A stretch of DNA of 47,511 nt from an uncultured Oscillospiraceae bacterium (GTDB lineage Bacteria; Bacillota; Clostridia; Oscillospirales; Oscillospiraceae): the NCBI GenBank assembly GCA_934572325.1, contig CAKTKT010000008.1, forward strand, positions 1-47,511, written 5' to 3'. Under the pieces are notes generated by a model that searched no databases, was not told where the DNA came from, and saw only the letters and a list, made by a program, of their open reading frames with translations. Each line of letters begins with the position of its first letter. Position 1 is the first letter of the stretch. A program made the position numbers and the translations under genes. Below, one piece after another: positions 39,683 to 47,386 of the stretch.

Positions 39683-40407
39683 TGGACAGCTTATTTGCAC
39701 CTCTGAGAGAATTTAATATCTATACCATGATGCTGCGCGTGGTGCTCGCCATGCTCATGGGCGGCATCGTCGGCTTTGAGCGCGAGCGCAAGCGCCGCCC
39801 TGCCGGCTTCAGGACGTATATGCTCGTCGCCCTCGGCGCCGCCATGACCGTCATGCTCAGCCAGTATCTTGACTTCATGCTCAACCATGACTGGCTCTCC
39901 ACGGCGGAGCGCGTCGGCATAAAGACGGACGTGTCACGCTTCGGGGCGCAGGTCGTCAACGGCGTGGGCTTCCTCGGCGCGGGCACGATAATCGTCACCG
40001 GACGGCAGGAGGTCAAGGGGCTGACGACGGCGGCGGGGCTGTGGGCGTCGGCGTGCATGGGGCTTGCGATAGGCGCGGGGTTTTATGAGTGCGTTCTCGT
40101 CGGCATCGCGCTCATCGTCCTCTCGATGAAGCTGCTGCCGCTCATTGAAGAGGCGATGCTCTCCTATTCGCGCAACATGACCATATATGTCGAGATGGAC
40201 ACGTTTGAAAATCTCGGCAGCATCGTCAACCGCATAAAGGCGGAGGGCATACGGATCTACGACGTCGAGATAGAAAAGGACAAGCGCGAGCATATGGCGA
40301 AATTCAGCGTGCTCGTGTCCATGCATCTGCCGCACCGCCGCGAGCACGCGGAGCTGCTTGCCGCGCTCTCCACGTTGGACGGCGTTGTCGCCATAGACGA
40401 AGTGTAA
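39682..40407 (+). CDS. MgtC/SapB family membrane protein, copy 1
   Basis: A 241-aa protein with an N-terminal four- or five-helix MgtC domain (LRVVLAMLMGGIVGFERERKRRPAGFRTYMLVALGAAMTVM, then AQVVNGVGFLGAGTIIVTG and KGLTTAAGLWASACMGLAIGAG) and a C-terminal ACT-like cytoplasmic domain (about residues 165-241). MgtC proteins affect Mg2+ limitation and modulate P-type ATPase or ATP synthase; the molecular role is debated. The start ATG overlaps the TGA of the HAD gene. A close paralogue follows 16 bases downstream. Confidence 0.9.
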   Translation: MDSLFAPLREFNIYTMMLRVVLAMLMGGIVGFERERKRRPAGFRTYMLVALGAAMTVMLSQYLDFMLNHDWLSTAERVGIKTDVSRFGAQVVNGVGFLGAGTIIVTGRQEVKGLTTAAGLWASACMGLAIGAGFYECVLVGIALIVLSMKLLPLIEEAMLSYSRNMTIYVEMDTFENLGSIVNRIKAEGIRIYDVEIEKDKREHMAKFSVLVSMHLPHRREHAELLAALSTLDGVVAIDEV

Positions 40408-40423
40408 AGGAGGGAGAGGACAT

Positions 40424-41119
40424 ATGCTGCATTGCTTTGATTTTGTGCGCGAGATGAGCTTTCTCGCCGTCACCGTGCGCATGGTGCTTGCCGTTTTGTG
40501 CGGCGGGCTTATCGGCATCGAGCGCGAGTATAAGCGCCGCCCCGCCGGCTTCAGGACGCATATCCTCATCTGCCTCGGCGCGGCGATAACCACGCTCACG
40601 AGCCAGTATCTCTATCTCACGCTGGAGCTGTACACCGACGTGGCGCGTCTCGGTGCGCAGGTGATCGCCGGAATAGGCTTCATCGGCGCGGGCACGATAA
40701 TCGTCACGAACCGCCAGCGCGTCAAGGGGCTCACCACCGCCGCCGGACTGTGGACGAGCGCGATCATCGGGCTCGTGTGCGGCGCGGGATATGTCGAGTG
40801 CGCGGTGTTCGCCACCTTCATGGTGCTCGTGGCGGAGCTGCTGCTCGTGAAGATAGAGTACCGCTTTGCGCGCAGGGTGCATGACATGAATCTCTATATT
40901 GAGTATTACAAGGCGGACAGCATTGAGAACATCGTCCGTCTCATCCGCGACAGCAGGACGAAGATGAGCGGGCTTGAGATTAGCCGCGTCACCGACAGCG
41001 ACGGGCGCAACCGTTACAGCGCCGTCCTCACCGTTCAGGCGAGTCGCAGCGGCGTAAGCGAGGGGCTCATCAAGAACATAGAGGGGCTTGAAAACGTCCT
41101 CACGGTCGAGGAGCTGTAA
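40424..41119 (+). CDS. MgtC/SapB family membrane protein, copy 2
   Basis: A 231-aa protein, tandem paralogue of the gene at 39682. It shares the same segments: VRMVLAVLCGGLIGIEREYKRRPAGFRTHILICLGAAITTL, AQVIAGIGFIGAGTIIVTN, KGLTTAAGLWTSAIIGLVCGAGY. It also has a C-terminal ACT-like domain, in which the sequences differ most. Two adjacent copies allow a heteromeric complex or divergent regulation. AAAGGAGGGAGA lies upstream, stronger than that of copy 1. A GC-rich terminator follows. Confidence 0.9.
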   Translation: MLHCFDFVREMSFLAVTVRMVLAVLCGGLIGIEREYKRRPAGFRTHILICLGAAITTLTSQYLYLTLELYTDVARLGAQVIAGIGFIGAGTIIVTNRQRVKGLTTAAGLWTSAIIGLVCGAGYVECAVFATFMVLVAELLLVKIEYRFARRVHDMNLYIEYYKADSIENIVRLIRDSRTKMSGLEISRVTDSDGRNRYSAVLTVQASRSGVSEGLIKNIEGLENVLTVEEL

Positions 41120-41138
41120 AACTGAATATATGACAAAA

Positions 41139-41172
41139 CAGCGCCGCGCTCGACTTGAGCGCGGCGCTTTCG
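41139..41172 (+). terminator. Terminator of the mgtC pair
   Basis: A perfect 12-bp stem AGCGCCGCGCTC / GAGCGCGGCGCT with a GACTT loop (41139-41168), then TTCG. It lies 20 bases past the stop. Confidence 0.75.
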
Positions 41173-41451
41173 CCACGGCGCTGAGACGCGCCGATTGTCG
41201 CCATCTGATTGAAAATCAGAATTGTATTGAGGGCTTCCCCCTGCGAATGGATAGCTTTAAAAGCGCCGCGTATTAACTGCGCAGGACGCTTTTAAAGGCT
41301 TCCCCTTGAGGGGAAGCTGTCACGAAGTGACTGATGAGGTGGAAAAGGGCACATTTTTGCCGCAAAGCAAGCATTTTATGCACCTGTAACACCTCATCCG
41401 GTTCGCTCCGCGAACCACCTTCCCCTCAAAGGGGAAGGCTTTAAATGGTGC
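41173..41451. other. Repeat-filled gap between mgtC copy 2 and the beta-helix gene
   Basis: No gene. It holds a small CTGATT-GAA-AATCAG hairpin (about 41208), a decayed repeat fragment with GGGCTTCCCC (about 41231), an 11-bp inverted repeat CTTTAAAAGCG (41255-41265) / CGCTTTTAAAG (41287-41297), and the MITE-like element at 41291-41445. Confidence 0.6.
41291..41445. repeat. MITE-like inverted-repeat element, 155 bp
   Basis: Both ends carry TTTAAA and long imperfect inverted repeats of about 50 bp. The left end has GGCTTCCCCTTGAGGGGAAG, then a GTCAC-GAA-GTGAC hairpin and TGATGAGGTG. The right end, inverted, has GCCTTCCCCTTTGAGGGGAA, a GGTTCGC..GCGAACC hairpin and GGATGAGGTG. The middle is non-coding. 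Elements with this TTCCCCTT(T)GAGGGGAA and GATGAGGTG layout are common between genes of gut Firmicutes. Its right end touches the 3' end of the beta-helix gene. Confidence 0.75.
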
Positions 41452-43515
41452 TTACTTCACCGTGAAGGTCGTCTTGCAGCTTCCGTCGGCAAAGATGAAC
41501 TCGATCTCGTGCGTGCCGGCTTCAAGCGCCTCGATGACTGCCGCGGCTATCGTCACAGTGCCGTCCTCGGCAACAGTGAACTCAACCTCTGCGCCGTCGA
41601 TGAGCACCTTGACAACATCCTTGGAATTGAGCACGAACTTGAGATCCGCATTGCTGCCCTTTGTCCACTCCGCGTTCTTGCCCTCGATAACGAAATACTT
41701 CGCGCTCAAGGGTGCTGCCGCGGGAGCGGCGGGAACGGTATAGCTCATTCCGGGCTTGACCGCAACGCCATTGATGTAAATGGTGTTGCCGCTGTTGTTG
41801 ACAATGGTGAGACCCTCGGGGGCGCTGACGGAGCTGTCGAGCAGGAGATTCTCGATAACAAGGGGCTTACCGCTCTTCATCGCCTCGTCAATGATGATCT
41901 TGATAGACTCGTCCTCATCGCCGCTGACTATGGCAGTCTTGCCGTTCGCGGTGAGGATAGCGACATTGTCCGTGTCAACAAACTTCGTGACGTTCTCATC
42001 GGTGTAAACGCCGCTGTTGATGGTGGTTTTATACGGCTGTTCATCAATGTTGACTTTGCCATTAAACGTACCGCCGTTGATGGTCAATGTACCTTTACCT
42101 TCGAATGAATTTGGTCCTCTATCGAAAAGCCCGCCATTTCCGCCGTTCGCGGCGTTGAACGTACCGCCATTGATGATCAGCTCGCCCTTATCAGCGCTGT
42201 TGTCACAAAAGCCATTGATTAGTACGGTGGCGCTGGTGGTCGTAAAGGTGCCGCCATTGATCTTGGTAACATTCCAGTTCTGGACAACGTATTGCGTATT
42301 GCTGAATGTTCCGTCGTTGATTTCAAGCTCGCCGTAGTCATCGTTCTTGACGGTGTTGACGCCGCCGGAGAATGTGCCGCCGTTGATGGTCAGCTTGGCA
42401 ACAGCATCTCCAGTGTGTTTCACATAATCATTAGCGCTGCTTCCACCAGCATTATACCAACCGTTGTTGATAAGGCTGGAAAACTGATCGTTCTGCTTGA
42501 CAGCAACGCCTTCGTTTATGGTCAGTGTGCCGTGATTCTTGATGTTGTACCAAGTGTTGCCGCCCTTTCCGCTCTCTTGGCTGCGGGTGAATGAACCGCC
42601 GTTGAGGGTCGCAGTACCGACATTGACAAGAGCGCCCTTTCCGTGCGATACGTTGTCCACCACGCCGCCGCCGACGCTGTCAATGATGGTGAGGTTGCCC
42701 TTGTTGACAATGGTGTGCTCGCCCTCTTTGTTCGTCAGCGTCTTGCCGTTGAGGTCGATGGTGATAGTCTTGCCGGACTCAATGGTGAGCTCGGCTTCGA
42801 GCTTTATGTCGTTGCCGAGGATTATCTTGTTGTTGTCTGTATTAACAGCTTTAATAAGCGCTTGGCTACTAGTGACTGTCTCATCATCCAAAACGTCAAT
42901 GACATACTCCACGCCGCCGACAACGAGAGTGAGGGTCTGCTTTGTGGCAAACTTCTGGCTCGTGACGAGCTTTCCGTCGGCTGCATAGAACAGCTCCTCA
43001 GCATCGCTCTTGGCGCTCTCAATGTCGCCCTCAATGCCAAGCTGGGAGACTATCGCCGCGAGGTCGTTCTGCTCGCCGCCCTTGAGGTCGTTCAGCTCAA
43101 CGCTCTTATCGCCGTAGCTGAGAATGACCTTGAAGCTGCTGCCGCTCTCGGGCTGAAGCGGAACGTTCTCCCCGCCGGAAGTGCCCTCCTCGACGACTTT
43201 GTTCTCCTCGGTCTCATTGCCCTTAGTCTCTTCGACTATGGTTTCTTCAACCTTGGTATTATCGCCATCCACGGACTGATCGTTCGAGGAATTGTCGCCG
43301 GAAGCGGGGTCAGCCGCCTCTTTGTCGCCAGGAGTGGTGTCACCCGCTCCATTGTCGCCAGGAGTGGTGTTACCCGCTCCATTGTCACTGCCGCCCTCTA
43401 CCGCTGCGGACTGCTGCACAGACTGCTCGCCGTCCGCAAAGGCACAGGTCGGGATAAGTACGAGACATACTATCAACGCAAGTATGACCGCAATTACCAG
43501 TTTCTTTCCTTTCAT
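41452..43515 (-). CDS. Large secreted beta-helix surface protein
   Basis: A 687-aa exported protein. The signal peptide is MKGKKLVIAVILALIVCLVL, cleaved near CAFA (about residue 27). Residues 30-120 are a low-complexity, acidic linker with PGDNGAGDTTPGDK-type repeats. After a small beta domain (about 128-215), residues about 225-540 form a right-handed parallel beta-helix built on repeats such as LTINGGTF, ELIINGGTFN and LEINDGTFSN. The C-terminal 80 residues resemble an X2/Ig-like module (NAEWTKGSNADLKFVLNSKDVVKVLIDG). No LPxTG or SLH anchor is visible, so it is secreted or held by partners. Adhesion or glycan binding is likely; no catalytic motif was recognised. Confidence 0.82.
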   Translation of the reverse strand: MKGKKLVIAVILALIVCLVLIPTCAFADGEQSVQQSAAVEGGSDNGAGNTTPGDNGAGDTTPGDKEAADPASGDNSSNDQSVDGDNTKVEETIVEETKGNETEENKVVEEGTSGGENVPLQPESGSSFKVILSYGDKSVELNDLKGGEQNDLAAIVSQLGIEGDIESAKSDAEELFYAADGKLVTSQKFATKQTLTLVVGGVEYVIDVLDDETVTSSQALIKAVNTDNNKIILGNDIKLEAELTIESGKTITIDLNGKTLTNKEGEHTIVNKGNLTIIDSVGGGVVDNVSHGKGALVNVGTATLNGGSFTRSQESGKGGNTWYNIKNHGTLTINEGVAVKQNDQFSSLINNGWYNAGGSSANDYVKHTGDAVAKLTINGGTFSGGVNTVKNDDYGELEINDGTFSNTQYVVQNWNVTKINGGTFTTTSATVLINGFCDNSADKGELIINGGTFNAANGGNGGLFDRGPNSFEGKGTLTINGGTFNGKVNIDEQPYKTTINSGVYTDENVTKFVDTDNVAILTANGKTAIVSGDEDESIKIIIDEAMKSGKPLVIENLLLDSSVSAPEGLTIVNNSGNTIYINGVAVKPGMSYTVPAAPAAAPLSAKYFVIEGKNAEWTKGSNADLKFVLNSKDVVKVLIDGAEVEFTVAEDGTVTIAAAVIEALEAGTHEIEFIFADGSCKTTFTVK

Positions 43516-43580
43516 GTTTTTTCTCCTTTCGTCAAAATTTTATATTATCCCCAAGGAAAGAGGGGGTAATACCGTGGTTA

Positions 43581-43612
43581 TTTTTCGCAGATGTGTATAC
43601 ATCTGCGAAAAA
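43581..43612. repeat. Perfect palindrome, copy 1
   Basis: Arms TTTTTCGCAGATGT (43581-43594) and ACATCTGCGAAAAA (43599-43612) around GTAT. Its core is the reverse complement of copy 2 at 43764. The 3' side is A-rich on both strands, so it is not a standard terminator. It lies 66 bases upstream of the beta-helix start and may be an operator. Confidence 0.7.
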
Positions 43613-43670
43613 AGCTCATATTCTTTATTCATAATTCACGGCAAAATTTCCCGATTTGTTTAAATTGCTA

Positions 43671-43699
43671 TTGAAATTTTAAAATCGGCATGGTAGAAT
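43671..43699 (+). promoter_or_regulatory. Promoter of a candidate small RNA
   Basis: TTGAAA (43671-43676), a 17-nt spacer and TAGAAT (43694-43699). No start codon with a ribosome site follows before the terminator at 43855. Confidence 0.5.
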
Positions 43700-43705
43700 A
43701 GACAA

Positions 43706-43893
43706 AACCTGAACCGAAACGTCTAGCATACGATTCTGTATTCATCCAAGTTCTCATTTATGCTTCGCAGATGTATACACATCTGCGAAAATTATTCGCC
43801 CGAAACTCATGAATTTCCGCTCTTTTCCCCGTCTTTCTGCACAAAAACCCAAAACCGGAGCGCCGCGAAATTTTCTCGCGGCGCTCCGGTTTT
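43706..43893 (+). ncRNA. Candidate small RNA, about 185 nt
   Basis: Bounded by the promoter at 43671-43699 and the terminator hairpin at 43855-43889. It contains palindrome copy 2 as an internal stem. No family was recognised and there is no coding frame with a ribosome site. The call rests only on promoter and terminator spacing. Confidence 0.3.
43764..43789. repeat. Perfect palindrome, copy 2
   Basis: Arms TTCGCAGATGT (43764-43774) and ACATCTGCGAA (43779-43789) around ATAC. The 24-bp core is exactly the reverse complement of that in copy 1; the two copies lie 151 bases apart and inverted. Confidence 0.7.
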
Positions 43894-43894
43894 C
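43855..43894. terminator. Strong bidirectional hairpin terminator
   Basis: A perfect 14-bp stem CCGGAGCGCCGCGA (43855-43868) / TCGCGGCGCTCCGG (43876-43889) with a 7-nt loop. TTTTCC follows on the plus strand and TTTTGGGTTTTT on the minus strand. Confidence 0.8.
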
Positions 43895-44020
43895 CATTAT
43901 TGTATATTCAACGCAAGACCCGACAGGCAGTCTGCGCCATCCAGCATCTGCTTGTTGCCGACTGCGGCAATATGCAGTAAAATATGATCAAAATCAAGCG
44001 TATAAGAAAGGAGAATGACC

Positions 44021-44269
44021 GTGAAGCTGAAAAAAGTGATAGACCGTATGCTCGTGATGTGTCCGGAGGCATGGTACATATTCCGCCGCGGCTTGCAGCT
44101 ATGCGCGGCGCTCCTCTTTGGCGCGTTCATGCTGCTTCTGGAGTGGAACGGCAGCAGCTTTGACCGCCATGCGCTGTATTTTACCGCCATGTCGCTCAAC
44201 GAGACCGCGCAGGCAATACTGCTTATCGTCGTGCTGTTCTCCGTGCTGATAGAGGACGCATCAAGTTAA
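44021..44269 (+). CDS. Small membrane protein of unknown function
   Basis: An 82-aa protein with a basic start (MKLKKVIDRM) and two hydrophobic helices (LQLCAALLFGAFMLLLEW, AQAILLIVVLFSVLIED). The start is decided by the ribosome site: AAAGGAG at 44007-44013 lies 7 nt before GTG 44021 but only 1 nt before ATG 44015, so GTG is preferred. The family is not recognised. The stop TAA overlaps the first base of the 14-bp repeat array. It may be one half of a sporulation- or envelope-related pair, but nothing in the sequence says so. Confidence 0.62.
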   Translation: MKLKKVIDRMLVMCPEAWYIFRRGLQLCAALLFGAFMLLLEWNGSSFDRHALYFTAMSLNETAQAILLIVVLFSVLIEDASS

Positions 44270-44421
44270 CATAATTCACAAAAATAATTATATTAACATA
44301 ATACGATAAACATATTATAATATACATAATCGCATAAACATAATATAGTTAACGTATTTTGAATTACTTAATACAGTTTACATAAAATAATCAACGTATT
44401 TATATTTACATAACTATATAT
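44269..44421. repeat. Degenerate 14-bp tandem array, 11 units
   Basis: Units run from the last base of the preceding TAA. Examples: ACATAATTCACAAA, ACATAATACGATAA, ACATAATATAGTTA, ACTTAATACAGTTT, ACATAAAATAATCA. Ten of eleven are exactly 14 bp; the second is 13 bp (one C missing). The last unit contains the rnmV stop codon. It is the same consensus and orientation as the array at 36034 and likewise fills a convergent gap. Confidence 0.9.
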
Positions 44422-44995
44422 CAATCGCGTAGAACTCCTCGCGGGTCATGATGGCGTTGAGCACGTCCAGCAGCGCGCCGCTGCTCAGCTTCTCCGGCAG
44501 GTCGAGCGAGCGGATGAGCGCCGCGCGGCGCTCGCGGCTGCCCTGCCCGCCGCTTAGCCCGCGCCGGAACATATCCGCCTTTGTTATCCGCGCGGCGGGG
44601 GAGGCGGCGCTCTCGTCGCCGATGGTCGCTCCGGCGCGGCGCAGCGCGTCCAGCAGCACCTGCGGGCGCATCCCCTCCACGCCGAGCTTCCCCTCCTTCG
44701 ACGGCGCTGTCTTTCGCCGCTCCTTGCCGGAGACGTCGGGAATGTAGGCGTGCTTGACGAGCGCGGGGTCAACGCAGCTTTTTATAAAATTGCGTATCAC
44801 AAAGCCCGCGCCGTCCGAGTCCGTCAGCACGACAAGCCCGCGCTCCGCCGCGAGACGGCGCAGGAGCTTCTGCTTCTGCGCGTCGTTGAATATTCCGAAG
44901 CCGGAGGTCTCTATAATGACCGCATCGACGATCTGACTGAGCGTATTTTTGTCATAGCGCCCCTCCACCACTATGACCTCCCTCACGCTAGGCAT
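44414..44995 (-). CDS. rnmV: Ribonuclease M5 (5S rRNA maturase)
   Basis: A 193-aa Toprim endoribonuclease that matures both ends of 5S rRNA precursor in low-GC Firmicutes. The Toprim motifs EVIVVEGRYDKNTLSQ (catalytic Glu) and GLVVLTDSDGAGFVIRNFIKS (DxD) are clear. The C-terminal half (about residues 115-193) is the RNA-binding helical domain. I prefer ATG 44995; GTG 45004 is also possible. It overlaps the 3' end of holA by a few bases, so the two are coupled. In most Firmicutes rnmV sits beside ksgA or tatD; here it follows holA. Confidence 0.92.
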   Translation of the reverse strand: MPSVREVIVVEGRYDKNTLSQIVDAVIIETSGFGIFNDAQKQKLLRRLAAERGLVVLTDSDGAGFVIRNFIKSCVDPALVKHAYIPDVSGKERRKTAPSKEGKLGVEGMRPQVLLDALRRAGATIGDESAASPAARITKADMFRRGLSGGQGSRERRAALIRSLDLPEKLSSGALLDVLNAIMTREEFYAIDI

Positions 44996-46037
44996 CCTTT
45001 TCACCCGCCGCTATGCGCATCACGACCTCCTTGAGCAGCTCATCATCGTCCTGCGGGCTGCTTTTCATCATATAGTCCGCCTCGGCGCACAGCTCCGCCG
45101 CGCGCTTTAGCTGCGGCAGGGTGTAGCCGCGCGCGGACGCGGCGAGGTTCTTGGCAAGAAACTCGTACCTTATGCCGCAGTTATCCATTATATACTTTAT
45201 CCCCAGCCCCTCCTCCTGCGCCAGCCGCGCGGCGTAGAGCCTGCGCATCTGCCCGCCGAGCAGCGCAAGGAGCATGATGGGCTCGTTATTCTTGTCCGCC
45301 AGAAGCTCCGCGAGCGTCTGCGCCGCGGCTTCATAGCGCCGCGCGGCAATATGCTCGGACAGGCTGAACACGACCGCCTCCGGAATGTGGTTCGCCACTG
45401 CCTCCACATCGTCCGCGGTGACGCGCTCGCCCTTGGCGTATGCCGCGACCTTTTCTATCTCCGGTATGAGGCGGCTCATGAGATCGCCGCTGATGAAGAT
45501 GAGGCGCTGCACCGCGTCCGCGTCCGCGCTCTTGCCGGCGGCGGCGAAGCGCCGCATTATCCAGTCCGTGAGCTGCCCCTGCGACTGCTGGGTGAAGCGC
45601 ATATCGCGCCCGTTGGCGCGCAGCGCCTTGATGAGCTTCAGCCGTCCGTCCGGCTCGTACTGCGCCCCCTGCACGAAAACGACCGTGCAGTAGTCCGGTA
45701 TATCCGCGAGGAGCTTTACCGCCGCGTCCGCGTCCTTTACCTTGTTGATGTCCGCGCCGCGTACCTCCACAAAGCTGCGCTCCGTCATGAACGGCACGGC
45801 GTCTATCGCTCCGGCGAGCTCGTTTAAATCCAGCTCCGGTCCGTCAAGACGCTTGTAGCTGAAATCGTCCTCGCCCTCCGGCAGGCACAGCTTTTTCAGC
45901 GCGAGCAAAAACTGCTCGCGCAGATAGTCCTCCGGACCGTACAGCAAGTAGAGCCGCTTCGGTCCCTCGTCGCGGAGGAGCTTCAGCTCCTGACTGTAGC
46001 TGAGTTTCTTTTCGTCCTTTGCGCTTTTTTTTGCCAT
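44988..46037 (-). CDS. holA: DNA polymerase III subunit delta
   Basis: A 349-aa clamp-loader subunit that opens the beta clamp. It has an AAA+-like N-terminal domain (RLYLLYGPEDYLREQFLLALKKL, about residues 28-50, with the degenerate P-loop expected for delta), then VPFMTERSFVEVRGADINK. The C-terminal collar has VANHIPEAVVFSLSEHI and LAELLADKNNEPIMLLALLGGQMRRLYAARL. The start at 46037 has GGGGTGG upstream; the longer frame from 46076 lacks it. Confidence 0.92.
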   Translation of the reverse strand: MAKKSAKDEKKLSYSQELKLLRDEGPKRLYLLYGPEDYLREQFLLALKKLCLPEGEDDFSYKRLDGPELDLNELAGAIDAVPFMTERSFVEVRGADINKVKDADAAVKLLADIPDYCTVVFVQGAQYEPDGRLKLIKALRANGRDMRFTQQSQGQLTDWIMRRFAAAGKSADADAVQRLIFISGDLMSRLIPEIEKVAAYAKGERVTADDVEAVANHIPEAVVFSLSEHIAARRYEAAAQTLAELLADKNNEPIMLLALLGGQMRRLYAARLAQEEGLGIKYIMDNCGIRYEFLAKNLAASARGYTLPQLKRAAELCAEADYMMKSSPQDDDELLKEVVMRIAAGEKDA

Positions 46038-46130
46038 GATGCCACCCCGCGCGTGCTTCTCCGCGCCCGTTTTCATTGCTGTATATTTAGAGTTTATTTC
46101 CGCAGAGCGCGGATGTCAAGCGTGTTTTTG

Positions 46131-46158
46131 TTGAAAACCCGAAAACCTGTGATATAAT
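46131..46158 (+). promoter_or_regulatory. Promoter of the threonine-synthase-type gene
   Basis: TTGAAA (46131-46136), a 16-nt spacer and TATAAT (46153-46158) with TGA before it (extended -10). About 95 bases of leader follow, with a stem AGCTCCC/GGGAGCT just before the ribosome site that could control translation. Confidence 0.65.
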
Positions 46159-46261
46159 TCAGTTTATATTATACCACCGATATGCCGTCCCCCTCGGCAC
46201 GGGCGGCAGCAAATAAAACGCTGTGAGCTCCCGCAATTTCGGGGAGCTTAGGAGGAACAAC

Positions 46262-47362
46262 ATGAAGCTGCGGTATGTTTGTACAAAATGCGGAAAGACC
46301 GAGAACGTGAGAACAAGGGCGGAGAAATGCGCCTGCGGCGGACTGTGGAGGCTCGAATATGACCTGCCGCCGTTCGATGAGACGCTCATTGACCGAGATG
46401 AGTGGAGCATTTTCCGCTATCGGGCGTTCATGCCGCTTGAGGGCGACACGTGGCGGCGGGTGACAATGGGCGAGGGCATGACCCCCATTGTGCGCCTTGA
46501 CGACGAGCTCATGCTGAACATGGATTATTATATGCCGACGCTCTCCTTCAAGGATCGCGGCGCGGCGGCGCTCATCTCGCACTGCAAGGCGATCGGGGTG
46601 GACTCCGTCGTTCAGGATTCCAGCGGGAACGCGGGCAACAGCGTCGCCGCCTACTGCGGCAGGGTGGGCATCGACTGCGAGATATTCGTCCCCGAGGGCA
46701 CATCGCCCAAGAAGATAGACATGATCCGTGCGCACGGCGCACGGGTGAACATTGTCGCAGGGTCGAGGGATCACTGCGCCGACGTGTGCCGCGCGAGAGT
46801 GACCGAGGAGGGAAAATACTACGCGAGCCACGTCTATAACCCGTTTTTCTACGAGGGAACAAAGACGTATATCTATGAGGTCTACGAGCAGCTTCACCGC
46901 ATACCGGAGAATATCTTTCTGCCCGTCGGCAACGGCACGCTCTTCCTCGGCGCGGTTTTCGCGCTGGAGCATCTTGTGCGCAGCGGCGCGATAGGGAAAA
47001 TGCCGAATATCGTCGCGGTGCAGAGCGAGCGCTGCGCGCCCATCGCCGAGGCGGCGGAGCGCGGACTGCGCGAGCCTGCCGACGTCGCGCCCGCGCCGAC
47101 GCTCGCGGAGGGGATAGCCATCGGCAAGCCCATGCGCGGCGCGGAGATACTGGAGAAGATATATAAGCACGATATGAAGGTCGTCACGATACCGGAGCGG
47201 GACATACTCCCCGCGCGCGCCGAGCTTGCGCGGCGCGGCGTATACTGCGAGCATACCACGGCGGGCGGCTACGCGGCGTACAGGAAATACTGCGCCCTAT
47301 ACGGCGCAGCGCCCGACAGTCTCATAACCATGTGCGGCGCGGGGCTGAAATCCGACCATTGA
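46262..47362 (+). CDS. thrC: Threonine synthase-type PLP-dependent enzyme with zinc-ribbon N-terminus
   Basis: A 366-aa fold-type II PLP enzyme. The N-terminus is a CxxC...CxCG zinc-ribbon (YVCTKCGKTENVRTRAEKCACGGLW, residues about 4-28). PTLSFKDRGAAAL (about 92-104) has the PLP Lys, SSGNAGNSVAAYCGR (about 121-135) the phosphate-site loop, and VGNGTLFLGA a further PLP loop. Similar proteins are annotated threonine synthase, converting O-phosphohomoserine to threonine, but fold-type II members with this zinc finger can have other beta/gamma-replacement activities. AGGAGG lies before the ATG. No hom or thrB gene is nearby, so the call rests on sequence alone. Confidence 0.82.
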   Translation: MKLRYVCTKCGKTENVRTRAEKCACGGLWRLEYDLPPFDETLIDRDEWSIFRYRAFMPLEGDTWRRVTMGEGMTPIVRLDDELMLNMDYYMPTLSFKDRGAAALISHCKAIGVDSVVQDSSGNAGNSVAAYCGRVGIDCEIFVPEGTSPKKIDMIRAHGARVNIVAGSRDHCADVCRARVTEEGKYYASHVYNPFFYEGTKTYIYEVYEQLHRIPENIFLPVGNGTLFLGAVFALEHLVRSGAIGKMPNIVAVQSERCAPIAEAAERGLREPADVAPAPTLAEGIAIGKPMRGAEILEKIYKHDMKVVTIPERDILPARAELARRGVYCEHTTAGGYAAYRKYCALYGAAPDSLITMCGAGLKSDH

Positions 47363-47386
47363 AGCGTTAAGCAAAATATTGCAGAC

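Larger units (their letters stand above)
43516..44020. other. 500-base non-coding region with two matching palindromes
   Basis: There is no convincing gene; short frames overlap the palindromes and end without ribosome sites. It holds the ribosome site of the beta-helix gene, two related palindromes (43581-43612 and 43764-43789), a plus-strand promoter (43671-43699) and a strong bidirectional terminator hairpin (43855-43889). From promoter to terminator an RNA of about 185 nt could be made. Confidence 0.6.

Noticed and set aside
43581..43612. Rho-independent terminator
   Set aside because: Both strands show A, not T, after the stem, and the nearest genes run away from it.
43760..44018. Short plus-strand frames (75 and 69 codons) before the small membrane protein
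   Set aside because: They run through palindrome copy 2 and the terminator hairpin and lack ribosome sites.
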